A DNA stretch of 64,000 bases, taken from positions 2,542,001 through 2,606,000 of the forward strand of contig NZ_CP073343.1 of NCBI RefSeq assembly GCF_024397855.1, given 5' to 3'. The notes below the pieces were generated by a model. That model saw only the letters and a list, made by a program, of their open reading frames with translations. It was not told where the DNA came from and ran no database searches. The position numbers were made by a program, and so were the translations under genes. Shown one piece after another: positions 38,539-47,328 of this stretch (within the stretch, counting starts at the first letter, position 1; each line of letters starts with the position of its first letter). Source of the DNA: Marinomonas rhizomae (GTDB lineage: Bacteria; Pseudomonadota; Gammaproteobacteria; Pseudomonadales; Marinomonadaceae).

Positions 38539-39501
38539 ATGTCTTCCAGCCCTTTTCTCAATTTTATCCGCCATGAAATGCGTCTTCGTGGCTATAGCTT
38601 AAAAACAGAAAAATCATATCTATATTGGATCAAATATTTTATTCGATTCCATAAGCTACAGCATCCTCAAAACATGGGCGCGGAAGAAGTAAGAGCGTTT
38701 TTATCGTTTTTGGCGGTTGAGAAAAATGTTGCAATTAATACACAAAAATCGGCCCTCAATGCCCTCGCCTTTTTATATAACAAATTGCTAAATCAACCAT
38801 TGGGTGATTTAGGGTTCCAGCATGCTAAACAAGGACGGCGTTTACCTATTGTTTTAGCTGCCAATGAAATTCAAAATATACTAGGCTGTATGAATGAACG
38901 AGACCACTTAATATTTTCGTTGCTGTATGGTTCTGGCCTTAGAATTAGCGAATGCTTACGCATTCGAATTCAAGATATTAATTTGGATCAAGGTAGTTTG
39001 GTTGTTCGTTGTAGCAAGGGCAATAAAGACAGAACTACTATCCTAAGTCGCAAGTTAGCCGAACCTTTAAACAAACCAAAAGCCTTTGCTCAGAAAATCC
39101 AACATGATGACAACGCTAAGGGTTATGGCCCTTCATTGCCATTTGCGCTATCTAGAAAGTACCCAAATGCATTTCGTCAATTAAGTTGGATGTTTTTATT
39201 TCCCTCTACATCAATTTGCCCGCACCCTTTAACGGGTGAATTATGCAGGCATCATTTACATGAGTCAGTGCCTCGTAAGTCATTAAAAAAAGCCGTCAAT
39301 GACGCTAGAGTTAATGAGCAAAGAGTAAATTGCCACACTTTTCGCCATTCTTTCGCAACGCATTTATTAATGGCTGGTAGAGACATAAGAACGGTTCAAG
39401 AGTTGTTAGGTCACAATGACGTATCAACCACACAAATTTATACCCATGTTATCGGTGAACATTTTGCAGGAACAAATAGCCCCCTCGACCAAATCTTATA
39501 A
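38539..39501 (+). CDS. intI: Integron integrase IntI
   Basis: A 320-residue tyrosine recombinase. The SAM-like N-terminal domain begins FLNFIRHEMRLRGYSLKTEKSYLYWIKYFI. The catalytic residues are R in GSGLRISECLRIR, K in CSKGNKDR, HTFRHSFATHLL (H-x-x-R), LLGHNDVSTT (H) and the nucleophile Y of TQIYTHV. The integron-specific insertion before box II is present (WMFLFPSTSICPHPLTGE then HHLHESVPRKSLKKAV). It has the length of the Vibrio chromosomal type. AAGGAAT precedes the ATG; an in-frame TTG-type start further up is not needed. It appears intact. Confidence 0.96.
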   Translation: MSSSPFLNFIRHEMRLRGYSLKTEKSYLYWIKYFIRFHKLQHPQNMGAEEVRAFLSFLAVEKNVAINTQKSALNALAFLYNKLLNQPLGDLGFQHAKQGRRLPIVLAANEIQNILGCMNERDHLIFSLLYGSGLRISECLRIRIQDINLDQGSLVVRCSKGNKDRTTILSRKLAEPLNKPKAFAQKIQHDDNAKGYGPSLPFALSRKYPNAFRQLSWMFLFPSTSICPHPLTGELCRHHLHESVPRKSLKKAVNDARVNEQRVNCHTFRHSFATHLLMAGRDIRTVQELLGHNDVSTTQIYTHVIGEHFAGTNSPLDQIL

Positions 39502-39668
39502 AGCATAAGAGAATAATTACGTTGTCGGGCTAAAACCGCGATCTACAAAAATTGTTAAATCAATAACTTACAAGGTTAATGTGGAGCAAGACGAACGCCA
39601 AGAGCAAGATAAAATTGTTTAAGTAAGCTAAATAAAAGCAGGATCAAAGATCTTTGGTTTGCACCCAT

Positions 39669-39699
39669 AAAAAACGTCGCTTTTAACGACATTTTTTTG
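39669..39699 (-). terminator. Bidirectional hairpin between intI and the AraC gene
   Basis: AAAAC-GTCG pairs with CGAC-ATTTT (one mismatch), the loop is seven bases, and A/T runs lie on both sides. It lies two bases past the minus-strand AraC stop. Confidence 0.6.
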
Positions 39700-39700
39700 A

Positions 39701-40612
39701 TTAGATAAGCGCTGCGCTTCCTTTTCTTAGTTCCTCAATGTGTCGCTTGGGCGATTGACCAAAGAGGCGAGCATATTCGCGGCTGAAGTGAGAAGGGCTT
39801 TCATAACCGACTTTGAATGCAGCGCTTGAAGCATCAAGACTATCATTCAGCATCAAGCGCTGTGCTTCATTTAATCGCAACCATTTCTGATACTGCAACG
39901 GACTCATCGCGGTATGCTCGCGAAAGTGATGGTACAGAGTAGTACTACTCATTTGCACATAAGAAGCCAGTTCTTCAATATGCAAAGGTTTAGAGTAATG
40001 CTTTCTCAACCAGCCAATCGCTCTTGAAATTCTATGGGCCTGACTCCCGGTCGAAGCAATCTGCCAAAGTCGACCCGCTAGGTCGCTATTCAAAAGACGA
40101 TAATGAATTTCTCTGATAATGAGTGGCGACAGCGTTGCAATAGCATCTGGCTCATCAAGCAAAGCCAACAAGCGAGTAAAAGGCTCCAGTAAAGATGTTG
40201 TAACCGTTCCTATTGCCGAGCTTCCACTAATAGAACCTTCATAGGGAGGAGGCATGCCATTTTGAGAGATAATATCCGCCATAAGTAGCATATCGAGCTT
40301 GAGCATTAACCCTAAACAAGGACTCTCTGTACTGGCGTCTAGCACTTGTGAACTCGCTGGCAAATCCAGTGAGTTTAATAAAAAGTGCTGAGTATCATAA
40401 ATAAAGCCTTGCTCCCCTACTAACAGCTGTTTAGTACCTTGAACGACAAAAAGAACACTTGCTTCAATCGTGCAAGGACAAGGTTCTGTTATCACTTCTC
40501 GTCGAAAAAAAGATAGGTTTTCGATTAATGTAGCGCAATCTTCCTGCCCTACTGTTTTTTCTTCGATCACCTTAGCTAAATCGCTTTGTATGCTGCTGAT
40601 ATCTCTATTCAT
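39701..40612 (-). CDS. AraC-family transcriptional regulator (YqhC-like)
   Basis: A 303-residue regulator. The N-terminal domain is the AraC_N type (for example SVLFVVQGTKQLLVGEQ). The C-terminal double HTH (about 195-295) has LHIEELASYVQMSSTTLYHHFREHTAMSPLQYQKWLRL in pieces and VGYESPSHFSREYARLFGQSP. It is divergent from the hydrolase-MFS-cyclophilin-like genes, probably its regulon; regulators of this type often answer to reactive aldehydes or similar stress. Confidence 0.9.
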   Translation of the reverse strand: MNRDISSIQSDLAKVIEEKTVGQEDCATLIENLSFFRREVITEPCPCTIEASVLFVVQGTKQLLVGEQGFIYDTQHFLLNSLDLPASSQVLDASTESPCLGLMLKLDMLLMADIISQNGMPPPYEGSISGSSAIGTVTTSLLEPFTRLLALLDEPDAIATLSPLIIREIHYRLLNSDLAGRLWQIASTGSQAHRISRAIGWLRKHYSKPLHIEELASYVQMSSTTLYHHFREHTAMSPLQYQKWLRLNEAQRLMLNDSLDASSAAFKVGYESPSHFSREYARLFGQSPKRHIEELRKGSAALI

Positions 40613-40711
40613 GTCTTTGCTTCTAATGATGGAAATGCTTTGAGTTGTAAGGAGTTACTTCGAGAAATTATCTTTTCATAATAGTTGTAGCACTATCCTA
40701 GGTCACGTGAA

Positions 40712-40752
40712 ATTCTGCTCTTCAGGACTATCAGGCAAGAATCAAGCAGAAT
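40712..40752. promoter_or_regulatory. Candidate operator, inverted repeat ATTCTGCT / AGCAGAAT
   Basis: 8-bp perfect arms at 40712-40719 and 40745-40752 lie in the AraC-hydrolase intergenic region. Centre-to-centre spacing is 33 bp, about three helical turns. Two TCAGG copies lie between. A regulator site is plausible, not shown. Confidence 0.35.
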
Positions 40753-40879
40753 CCTGCTAACCCCCAAATACCCAGAGCTGTAAAACTAGATGCTAATGAC
40801 TGCTTTCAGAAAGACGATGCTTAATAACGCTTTGTGATCGACAACAGGTTTGCCTAACTTACTTATCTGGAGAATGACC

Positions 40880-41983
40880 ATGGATAAACATACTGAAATT
40901 ACAAATAATATGACTCAACAAGATGTTCCTGATGAAGGCCGTCGCAATATGATGAAATTAACAGGGGCAGGCATGGTGGCACTAGGCGTTGCCTCGCTAA
41001 CCACAGGCAAAGCCTTTGCATCGTCCATAAAACTAAATAATGACTGGGACAAAAAATTCGCCAAAAGTGACAAGGTTGATCATAAAAAAGTCACCTTCAA
41101 AAACCGCTACGGCATTACTCTTGCCGCTGATCTTTACCAACCCAAAAATGCATCTGGCAAATTACCAGCCATTGTCGTTGGTGGTCCTTTCGGTGCGGTG
41201 AAAGAGCAATCTTCTGGTCTGTATGCTCAAATAATGGCAGAGCGTGGCTTCGTGACGCTGGCTTTTGATCCATCTTACACAGGTGAAAGTGGTGGTGAAC
41301 CTCGCAACATTGCTTCCCCAGACATCAACACGGAAGATTTTAGCGCTGCGGTAGATTGTATTGGCATGCAAGCCAATGTGGATCGTGAACGTATCGGGAT
41401 GATCGGCATTTGTGGTTGGGGCGGTATGGCATTAAATGCTGTCGCGGTCGATAAACGTGTCAAAGCCGTAGTAGCAAGCACTATGTATGATATGACTCGT
41501 GTCATGTCAAAAGGCTATAACGACAGTGTCACCCTTGAGCAACGCACACAGGGACTAGAACAGCTCAGCCAGCAACGTTGGGAAGATGCAGGTAAAGCGG
41601 CTCCTGCTTACCAAGCCCCGTACAATGTATTAAAAGGCGGCGAGCCGCAATTCATGGTCGACTATCATGATTACTACATGACTCCTCGTGGCTATCACCC
41701 TCGCGCGGTCAATTCTGGTAACGCATGGTCACAGACGACACCATTATCCTTTATGAATATGCCTTTACTGACTTATATTTCAGAGATTTCTCCTCGTCCA
41801 GTTTTGTTCATTCATGGTGAAAAGGCTCACTCACTTTATATGGGTAAAACAGCCTATGAAAATGCGGCTGAACCAAAAGAGATGATGATTATTCCTGGCG
41901 CAAGCCATGTTGATTTATATGATCAAGTGGATGTCATCCCATTCGACAAGCTAACTAGCTTCTTTAAGCAACACCTAGCCTAA
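40880..41983 (+). CDS. Exported alpha/beta hydrolase with Tat-type signal
   Basis: A 367-residue protein. The N-terminus has RRNMMKLTGAGMVALGVAS, a twin-arginine-like signal ending near AFASS, so a folded, possibly cofactor-independent enzyme is exported. The hydrolase fold follows: the oxyanion region VVGGPFGAVKEQ, a nucleophile-elbow position GICGWGG that carries Cys rather than Ser, and the late His in GASHVDLYD. A GxCxG elbow recalls dienelactone hydrolases and YcjY-like proteins. The ATG at 40880 has GGAGA upstream. Natural substrate unknown. Confidence 0.82.
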   Translation: MDKHTEITNNMTQQDVPDEGRRNMMKLTGAGMVALGVASLTTGKAFASSIKLNNDWDKKFAKSDKVDHKKVTFKNRYGITLAADLYQPKNASGKLPAIVVGGPFGAVKEQSSGLYAQIMAERGFVTLAFDPSYTGESGGEPRNIASPDINTEDFSAAVDCIGMQANVDRERIGMIGICGWGGMALNAVAVDKRVKAVVASTMYDMTRVMSKGYNDSVTLEQRTQGLEQLSQQRWEDAGKAAPAYQAPYNVLKGGEPQFMVDYHDYYMTPRGYHPRAVNSGNAWSQTTPLSFMNMPLLTYISEISPRPVLFIHGEKAHSLYMGKTAYENAAEPKEMMIIPGASHVDLYDQVDVIPFDKLTSFFKQHLA

Positions 41984-42012
41984 TCGACATCGAAATTGTT
42001 GAAGTAACTTCT

Positions 42013-42051
42013 GCACCATGCGGCTCTTTGGGCTCGCGTGGTGCTTTTTTT
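42013..42051 (+). terminator. Terminator after the hydrolase gene
   Basis: A 10-bp stem with one G-T pair (GCACCATGCG / CGCGTGGTGC) and a 12-base loop is followed by seven Ts. The MFS gene starts 28 bases later, so it may be partly read through or have its own promoter. Confidence 0.85.
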
Positions 42052-42078
42052 ATAGAAATCGAGGCGTAACAAAAATCT

Positions 42079-43284
42079 ATGGCACTCACCACATCTGATA
42101 CTCATGATGGAACATCAACAAGCAAGGCAGATAACACGGCTCATTGGAGTGGCGTTTTTGCCATGTCGCTATGTGTATTTACGCTGATAGCGTCCGAGTT
42201 TATGCCTGTTAGTCTGCTAACGCCCATTGCCAGCGACTTACAAATTACGGAGGGAATGGCAGGGCAAGGTATTGCAATTTCTGGCGCCTTTGCCGTATTC
42301 ACTAGCCTTTTATTACCTATGCTAATTGGCACTATGGATCGTAAAAAGTTAATGCTAATACTGACAATCTTGATGGGGATCTCTGGAAGCATTGTCGCGC
42401 TGGCTCCAAACTACACAGCTTATATGCTTGGCCGTGCGCTCATCGGTGTGGTTATCGGCGGATTTTGGTCAATGTCAGCCGCCATGGCGATTCGGTTAGT
42501 TCCATCTAACAAAGTGCCTAAAGCTTTGGCTATTTTTAATGGCGGTAACGCACTAGCAACGGTAGTTGCCGCGCCATTAGGAAGTTATTTAGGTTCTATT
42601 GTAGGGTGGCGAGGTGCATTTTTAGCCATCATTCCTATCGCACTAATCACCTTAATTTGGCAGTGGATCGCACTACCCTCTATGAAGGGAAAGGCACACG
42701 AACCAGGTTCAGGTAATATTCTCAAGGCGCTAAAAAGCCGTGCCGTTGCCTATGGTATGGCTGGATGTGGCACCTTCTTTATGGGCCAGTTTGCCCTATT
42801 TACCTATCTACGCCCTTTCCTTGAAACCGTTACGCAGACTAGCGTATCAACACTATCTCTTCTATTGCTCACCATTGGTTTTTCAGGATTTATCGGTACG
42901 CTAATAATTAGCTCAATTCTAAAACGCACGCTATACGGCCTACTTATTGGCATCCCAGTTTTTATGGCTGCCATTGCTCTAATACTGATACCAGCTGGAA
43001 ACTATGTAGTACCTGTCGCGTTACTGCTAGCAATGTGGGGACTGGTCGCAACTGCTGCACCTGTCGCTTGGTGGACTTGGTTAGCGGAAGCGATGCCAGA
43101 TAATGCTGAAGCAGGCGGCGGTCTGATGGTTGCCGTGGTTCAATTATCCATAGCGTTAGGCTCAACAATAGGAGGCATACTCTTCGATGCAGACGGCTAT
43201 CAAAGCACCTTTATTGCTAGTGCAGCAGTCTTGCTCATTAGTGCCTTTCTGACGCTTCAAGCTTATCGTATGCAGACAAAGTAA
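42079..43284 (+). CDS. MFS transporter, DHA1-type drug/metabolite efflux
   Basis: A 401-residue, 12-helix major-facilitator protein. The N-half has ASEFMPVSLLTPIASDLQI, the motif A-like GTMDRKKLMLIL after TM2 and YMLGRALIGVVIGGFWSM near TM4-5. The family resembles the YdhP/AraJ sugar- or drug-efflux group. Its position between the exported hydrolase and a cyclophilin-like protein suggests it exports a small compound linked to this cluster. Confidence 0.9.
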   Translation: MALTTSDTHDGTSTSKADNTAHWSGVFAMSLCVFTLIASEFMPVSLLTPIASDLQITEGMAGQGIAISGAFAVFTSLLLPMLIGTMDRKKLMLILTILMGISGSIVALAPNYTAYMLGRALIGVVIGGFWSMSAAMAIRLVPSNKVPKALAIFNGGNALATVVAAPLGSYLGSIVGWRGAFLAIIPIALITLIWQWIALPSMKGKAHEPGSGNILKALKSRAVAYGMAGCGTFFMGQFALFTYLRPFLETVTQTSVSTLSLLLLTIGFSGFIGTLIISSILKRTLYGLLIGIPVFMAAIALILIPAGNYVVPVALLLAMWGLVATAAPVAWWTWLAEAMPDNAEAGGGLMVAVVQLSIALGSTIGGILFDADGYQSTFIASAAVLLISAFLTLQAYRMQTK

Positions 43285-43326
43285 AGTATCTATCCATATG
43301 CAAAATAAAATAATGAGGTCCCTATT

Positions 43327-43866
43327 ATGAATAAATTTTTTCATATCAACACAGATAACGTAAACACCTTACTCTTAATAGCAGGCCATCAGAAAGCACA
43401 AGTCCTGAAGCAAACTTTCCTTTCGTTACTGCTTTTACTAACGCTCGCTAACAGCTATGCAGCGCAGTCAACAACGAAGCCTACTTCTACTCAACAAGCA
43501 TCCATAAACTCGGAGGAATCACGTATGTGGATAACCATTGGTGAACGTCGTTTCGCAGCGACCTTAGCCGACACGGATGCGGCACGTGAATTTGCGGCTA
43601 TGTTACCGCTGATCCTAGACATGGATGATCTGAACAGTAACGAGAAGAAATTTGATTTATCAAATGCACTGACGAAGAATACCTATCAACCTGGCATCAT
43701 TCATAATGGAGATATCATGCTGTGGGGTTCTCGCACTTTGGTGGTCTTCTATAAAACCTTTGATACTCCATATTCCTATACTCGTATTGGGCACATAGAA
43801 AACTCAGACGATTTGCCACGAGAACTGGGGCATAGCAACGCAATAATAAGATTCTCGAAGGACTAG
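43327..43866 (+). CDS. Secreted cyclophilin-like fold protein
   Basis: 179 residues. A hydrophobic stretch (about residues 28-45, TFLSLLLLLTLANSYAA) acts as a signal or anchor after an unusually long N-terminal leader. The mature domain matches the bacterial cyclophilin-like group (PF18050 type): ATLADTDAAREFAAMLPL, IHNGDIMLWGSRTLVVFYKTF and YSYTRIGHIE. These lack the prolyl isomerase active site, and their role is unknown. It lies 42 bases after the MFS gene. Confidence 0.78.
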   Translation: MNKFFHINTDNVNTLLLIAGHQKAQVLKQTFLSLLLLLTLANSYAAQSTTKPTSTQQASINSEESRMWITIGERRFAATLADTDAAREFAAMLPLILDMDDLNSNEKKFDLSNALTKNTYQPGIIHNGDIMLWGSRTLVVFYKTFDTPYSYTRIGHIENSDDLPRELGHSNAIIRFSKD

Positions 43867-43898
43867 CATTTGAATTACGTCTATTCTCGCAGGCGTCA

Positions 43899-43973
43899 GG
43901 GTCAAAACCCTTTTCCATGGAGGCTTGTTGTTTCTGATAGTGCGTTGGAGGAAAAAGGGTTCGACCCTTTTTT
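43899..43973. repeat. Imperfect inverted repeat with T-run
   Basis: Arms GGGTCAAAACCCTTTTCC (43899-43916) and GGAAAAAGGGTTCGACCC (43950-43967) are separated by 33 bases and followed by a T-run. It lies between the cyclophilin-like gene and xdhC. It may be a terminator or a small palindromic mobile repeat. Confidence 0.6.
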
Positions 43974-43980
43974 AAGACAA

Positions 43981-44007
43981 TGGCCCCCCGCCTTCGCAGG
44001 GATGACG
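43981..44007 (-). repeat. REP-like palindromic element
   Basis: On the minus strand it reads CGTCATCCCTGCGAAGGCGG then GGGGCC. This matches the CGTCATTCCCGCGAAAGCGGG-type intergenic palindrome common in proteobacteria. One copy is seen in this window. Confidence 0.55.
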
Positions 44008-44119
44008 TTAATAGTCGCCTAGGACTGTATGATTTTCTAGGGGCAAGACTAACACCAAGAGCGTGCTCAAACGACAGTGTCGTGCGGTGGTGTTTGCCTT
44101 GCTCCTGCTACCAAACGAC

Positions 44120-44986
44120 CTAGATGTGAGCCTTCTCTTCACTTAGGACGTTGTTGATTTCTTTCCAAGTCAGTCCGCTGCCCTTTTTCGCTTCTGTTTT
44201 GGTTTGGGTGATTTGGATGATTTGCCCGGCGATGGAGATGGCGATTTCGAAGGGTTTCTTACCTGCGATTTCGTTTAACCCCACAGGGCAGTGAACAGAG
44301 TCGATTTCTGCTTGGCTGAAGGAGGCGCTGACGAGGCGTTTTTTGAAGCGCAGGGCTTTGGTTTTCGAGCCGATTAAGCCGATGAATCGGCAGTCTTTGC
44401 GATCCAGCAAAGCTTCCACCAGTTGGTAATCCAAGGCGTGGTCGTGAGTCATGACCAAGGCGATTTCGTTATGGCTCATGTGGTCGATGTGTTCCAACAT
44501 GGATTCATACAAAAACGGTGTAACGTTGCTTGGTAGGCCTTGGATGTTGTGGTCTTGAGCAAGGTTTTCGCGGCTGTCGACCCATGAGATTTTCGCCTGC
44601 ATGCTCCCCAATACATTCACCAAGGTCGTTGCGACGTGTCCCATTCCAAAGATAGTGACCTTTGTAGCGGGCTCTGGGAAATATTCCAGCAGCACGCTAA
44701 CCGTACCGCCGCAACATTGGTTGGTTTTGGCGGCGAGTGGAAAGTTTTCCAACACATGAGAAGGCGAAGATACATCTTGCAACATGGCACGGGCTTTTTG
44801 ACAGACAGCGTATTCCAGCTGTCCGCCGCCGATGGTGTCGAAGCTGTGTTCCTCGGTAATGATCATCTTGCTGGATGATTCCCGAGGCGCAGAACCTTGG
44901 GTGCCGATCACGGTGGCGATCACCCAAGCTTGCCCTGCTTTTTCCACTTCCTGTAACGCCTGAACCCAGCTCATAGAAGACATCAT
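44120..44986 (-). CDS. xdhC: XdhC, molybdenum cofactor insertion/maturation chaperone
   Basis: A 288-residue protein that binds and sulfurates the molybdenum cofactor before insertion into XdhB. N-terminal AWVIATVIGTQGSAPRESSSKM and GGGQLEYAVCQKA, and a Rossmann-like C-terminal half (VTIFGMGHVATTLVNVLG, IGLIGSKTKALRFKKRL), fit XdhC. The start ATG at 44984-44986 overlaps the xdhB stop (ATGA); a much longer frame inside xdhB is a shadow. Confidence 0.93.
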   Translation of the reverse strand: MMSSMSWVQALQEVEKAGQAWVIATVIGTQGSAPRESSSKMIITEEHSFDTIGGGQLEYAVCQKARAMLQDVSSPSHVLENFPLAAKTNQCCGGTVSVLLEYFPEPATKVTIFGMGHVATTLVNVLGSMQAKISWVDSRENLAQDHNIQGLPSNVTPFLYESMLEHIDHMSHNEIALVMTHDHALDYQLVEALLDRKDCRFIGLIGSKTKALRFKKRLVSASFSQAEIDSVHCPVGLNEIAGKKPFEIAISIAGQIIQITQTKTEAKKGSGLTWKEINNVLSEEKAHI

Positions 44987-47328
44987 AGGCTGGCTTCCCC
45001 ACCTGTTTTGTGATTTTGCGCCGCTTGCATTGCGTAAAACACCGCTTCTGGCGTGGCTGGTACTGCCAGTGGTGGCGAGATTTTGTGATCTGCCACAGCA
45101 GCGCAGGCGTCTTTTAATGCGCACCAAACGGAAATCCCCAGCATGAGTGGCGGTTCGCCCACAGCTTTAGAACGATACACAGATTCTTCACTGTTAGGAC
45201 GGTCGAACAATTTAACATTGAATTTTTCTGGAATATCCGCCGAGGTTGGAATTTTGTAATTAGCAGGGCTGTTGGTGATGATGCGACCTTTATCATCCCA
45301 GCTTAATTCTTCTGAGGTGAGCCAGCCCATGCCCTGTACAAACGCACCTTCGATTTGTCCTATATCCAAATCTGCGTTTATCGAATCCCCTACGTCATGC
45401 AAGATATCCACTTGGGTAACTTTGTATTCGCCGGTAAAAGTATCGACTATCACTTCAGACACGGCCGCGCCATTGGCAAAGTATAGGAAAGGTCGGCCTT
45501 TGGCGGCTTTGCGGTCATAACCTATCTTCGGGGTTTTATAAAACCCGGTAGACGATAAAGACACGCGGTTCATGTACGCCAATTTAATGAATTCAGGAAA
45601 GCTCATTGTCTCGCTGCCTAGAATGACTTGATCGTCTTCAATAGCAAAGGCATCGGCGGCGATGCCGAAGTGTTCCATAGCGAATTCTTGCAAGCGGCTT
45701 TTGATCGTCAGCGCTGCATCCAATGCCGCCATGCCGTTCAAATCCGTTCCTGCTGATGCTGCAGTTGGTGATGCGTTTGGCACTTTATCCGTACGAGTAG
45801 AGCCAACGTTGACGCGTTGGTAATCAATGCCAAAGGCTTTGGCGACAATCTGCGCTACCTTGGTATAAAGCCCCTGCCCCATTTCCGTTCCGCCGTGGCT
45901 CACATGCACGCTGCCGTCCGTGTAGATGTGCAGTAAGGCACCACCTTGGTTTAGGTGTTTCGAGGTAAAGGAAATACCGAACTTAACAGGCGTGAGCGCG
46001 AGTCCTTTTTTAAGGAAAGGGTTCTGCTTATTGAAGGCGTTAATCGCTTCACGACGAGCTCGATAATCTGAGCTGGTTTCCAGTTCTTCAATCAAGGTTA
46101 GCAAGACATCGTCGTCTACTTTTTGCCCATATGGCGTGGTGTCTTTATTCGCTTGATAACAGTTCAGCTTGCGAATATCTAAAGCATCTTTGCCCACAGC
46201 GCAGGCAATTTCTTCAATGACGTTTTCGGCTAAGATCACGCCTTTTGGCCCACCAAAACCACGAAACGCGGTATTGGAAACCGTGTGGGTTTTACCGCGA
46301 TAACCACTGATACGAGCATTCGGTAGAAAGTAAGCATTGTCCGCATGGAACATGGCGCGATCGACAACGCCGTCCGACAAATCGGCGGTACAGCCGCATT
46401 TACCAACCATATCGTATTCTGCTGCGAGAATTTCACCCTCATTGGAAAAGCCAACTTGATAGCTGTTCCAGAAGTCATGACGTTTACCGGTTTGTACCAT
46501 GTCATCTTGGCGTGGCATGCGATATTTCACCGGACGACGATTGCGCACGGCGAGTACCGCCGCCATGCAACCCAGTACGGCCGCCTGGGATTCTTTACCG
46601 CCAAAGCCACCGCCCATGCGTCGTACTTCAACAAGAACTTGTGCTACAGGTAAACCCAGCACACGCGCCACCAGCTTTTGCACTTCAGCAGGATGCTGAG
46701 AGGACGCAAATACTTGCACGCCGCCACCTTCATTAGGCGTTGCCACACTGATTTGCCCTTCCAAATAGAAGTGCTCTTGGCCCTTGATGTACAAATCGGA
46801 TTTGAGTTTATTCGGCGCGCTTTCCAGTGCCCCTTTGGCATCGCCACAGCTGATGGTGTGAGTTGGCAAGACGAACTCTTGGCGCTCTAACGATTGGCGA
46901 GGATGCAAGGTCGCTTCTCGCGCTTTGTACTCTATCTCAGCCAAGGCAACGGCTTGTTTCGCCGCACGTAAACTGGTGGCCGCGACGGCAAAAATTGATT
47001 GGCCGATGAAATGCACAAAATCGCCAGCGAGTAGTAAATCGCCACTTAACACAGGCGACACATCCACTTCTCCGGGAATATCGGCCTGTACAATCACATC
47101 GACCACGCCTGGATAAGCACGTACTTTGTCTAAATTGATCGACACAATATCCGCATGGGCTTCGGTCGATAATCCCGTTGCCACATGCAGTTCATTTGGC
47201 CATTCTGGCATGTCGTCGATGTAAACAGCTTGACCTGTTACGTGCTTAATAGCCGATTCATGAACGGGCAAAAGCCCCTTTTTAAAAGCTTTTGTGTCAA
47301 GAGTGAAATCTTGTGGAAGTTTACGCAT
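44983..47328 (-). CDS. xdhB: Xanthine dehydrogenase large subunit XdhB (Mo site)
   Basis: The 781-residue molybdopterin subunit oxidises hypoxanthine and xanthine to urate. Recognisable parts are HESAIKHVTGQAVYIDDMP at the N-terminus, RRMGGGFGGKESQ (Mo-cofactor contact), NTAFRGFGGPKG, and HGGTEMGQGLYTKVAQ. The C-terminal SKAVGEPPLMLGISV carries the active-site Glu. Its start overlaps the xdhA stop by eight bases. Confidence 0.96.
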   Translation of the reverse strand: MRKLPQDFTLDTKAFKKGLLPVHESAIKHVTGQAVYIDDMPEWPNELHVATGLSTEAHADIVSINLDKVRAYPGVVDVIVQADIPGEVDVSPVLSGDLLLAGDFVHFIGQSIFAVAATSLRAAKQAVALAEIEYKAREATLHPRQSLERQEFVLPTHTISCGDAKGALESAPNKLKSDLYIKGQEHFYLEGQISVATPNEGGGVQVFASSQHPAEVQKLVARVLGLPVAQVLVEVRRMGGGFGGKESQAAVLGCMAAVLAVRNRRPVKYRMPRQDDMVQTGKRHDFWNSYQVGFSNEGEILAAEYDMVGKCGCTADLSDGVVDRAMFHADNAYFLPNARISGYRGKTHTVSNTAFRGFGGPKGVILAENVIEEIACAVGKDALDIRKLNCYQANKDTTPYGQKVDDDVLLTLIEELETSSDYRARREAINAFNKQNPFLKKGLALTPVKFGISFTSKHLNQGGALLHIYTDGSVHVSHGGTEMGQGLYTKVAQIVAKAFGIDYQRVNVGSTRTDKVPNASPTAASAGTDLNGMAALDAALTIKSRLQEFAMEHFGIAADAFAIEDDQVILGSETMSFPEFIKLAYMNRVSLSSTGFYKTPKIGYDRKAAKGRPFLYFANGAAVSEVIVDTFTGEYKVTQVDILHDVGDSINADLDIGQIEGAFVQGMGWLTSEELSWDDKGRIITNSPANYKIPTSADIPEKFNVKLFDRPNSEESVYRSKAVGEPPLMLGISVWCALKDACAAVADHKISPPLAVPATPEAVFYAMQAAQNHKTGGEASL

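Larger units (their letters stand above)
35904..39501. mobile_element. Integron: integrase, attI-side region and three gene cassettes
   Basis: A complete-looking chromosomal integron. The integrase gene runs rightwards (38539-39501). The cassettes run leftwards from a GTTATAAC core site at 38205-38212. Three cassettes are bounded by attC sites whose ends fit GTTRRRY/RYYYAAC: cassette 1 is 37375-38211, cassette 2 is 36961-37374 and cassette 3 is 35910-36960. Each holds one ORF on the minus strand, as expected for cassettes read away from intI. The nearest outside genes are DUF1127 on the left and an AraC regulator on the right. Confidence 0.9.

Noticed and set aside
39508..39622. An open frame after intI reading YVVGLKPRSTKIVKS ... 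EQDKIV and ending at a TAA
   Set aside because: It has no start codon or ribosome site and begins just after a stop. It could be the tail of a lost gene but is too short to support.
44987..45127. N-terminal extension of xdhC inside xdhB
   Set aside because: The extension is out-of-frame xdhB sequence. The ATGA overlap at 44986 gives the normal XdhC N-terminus.
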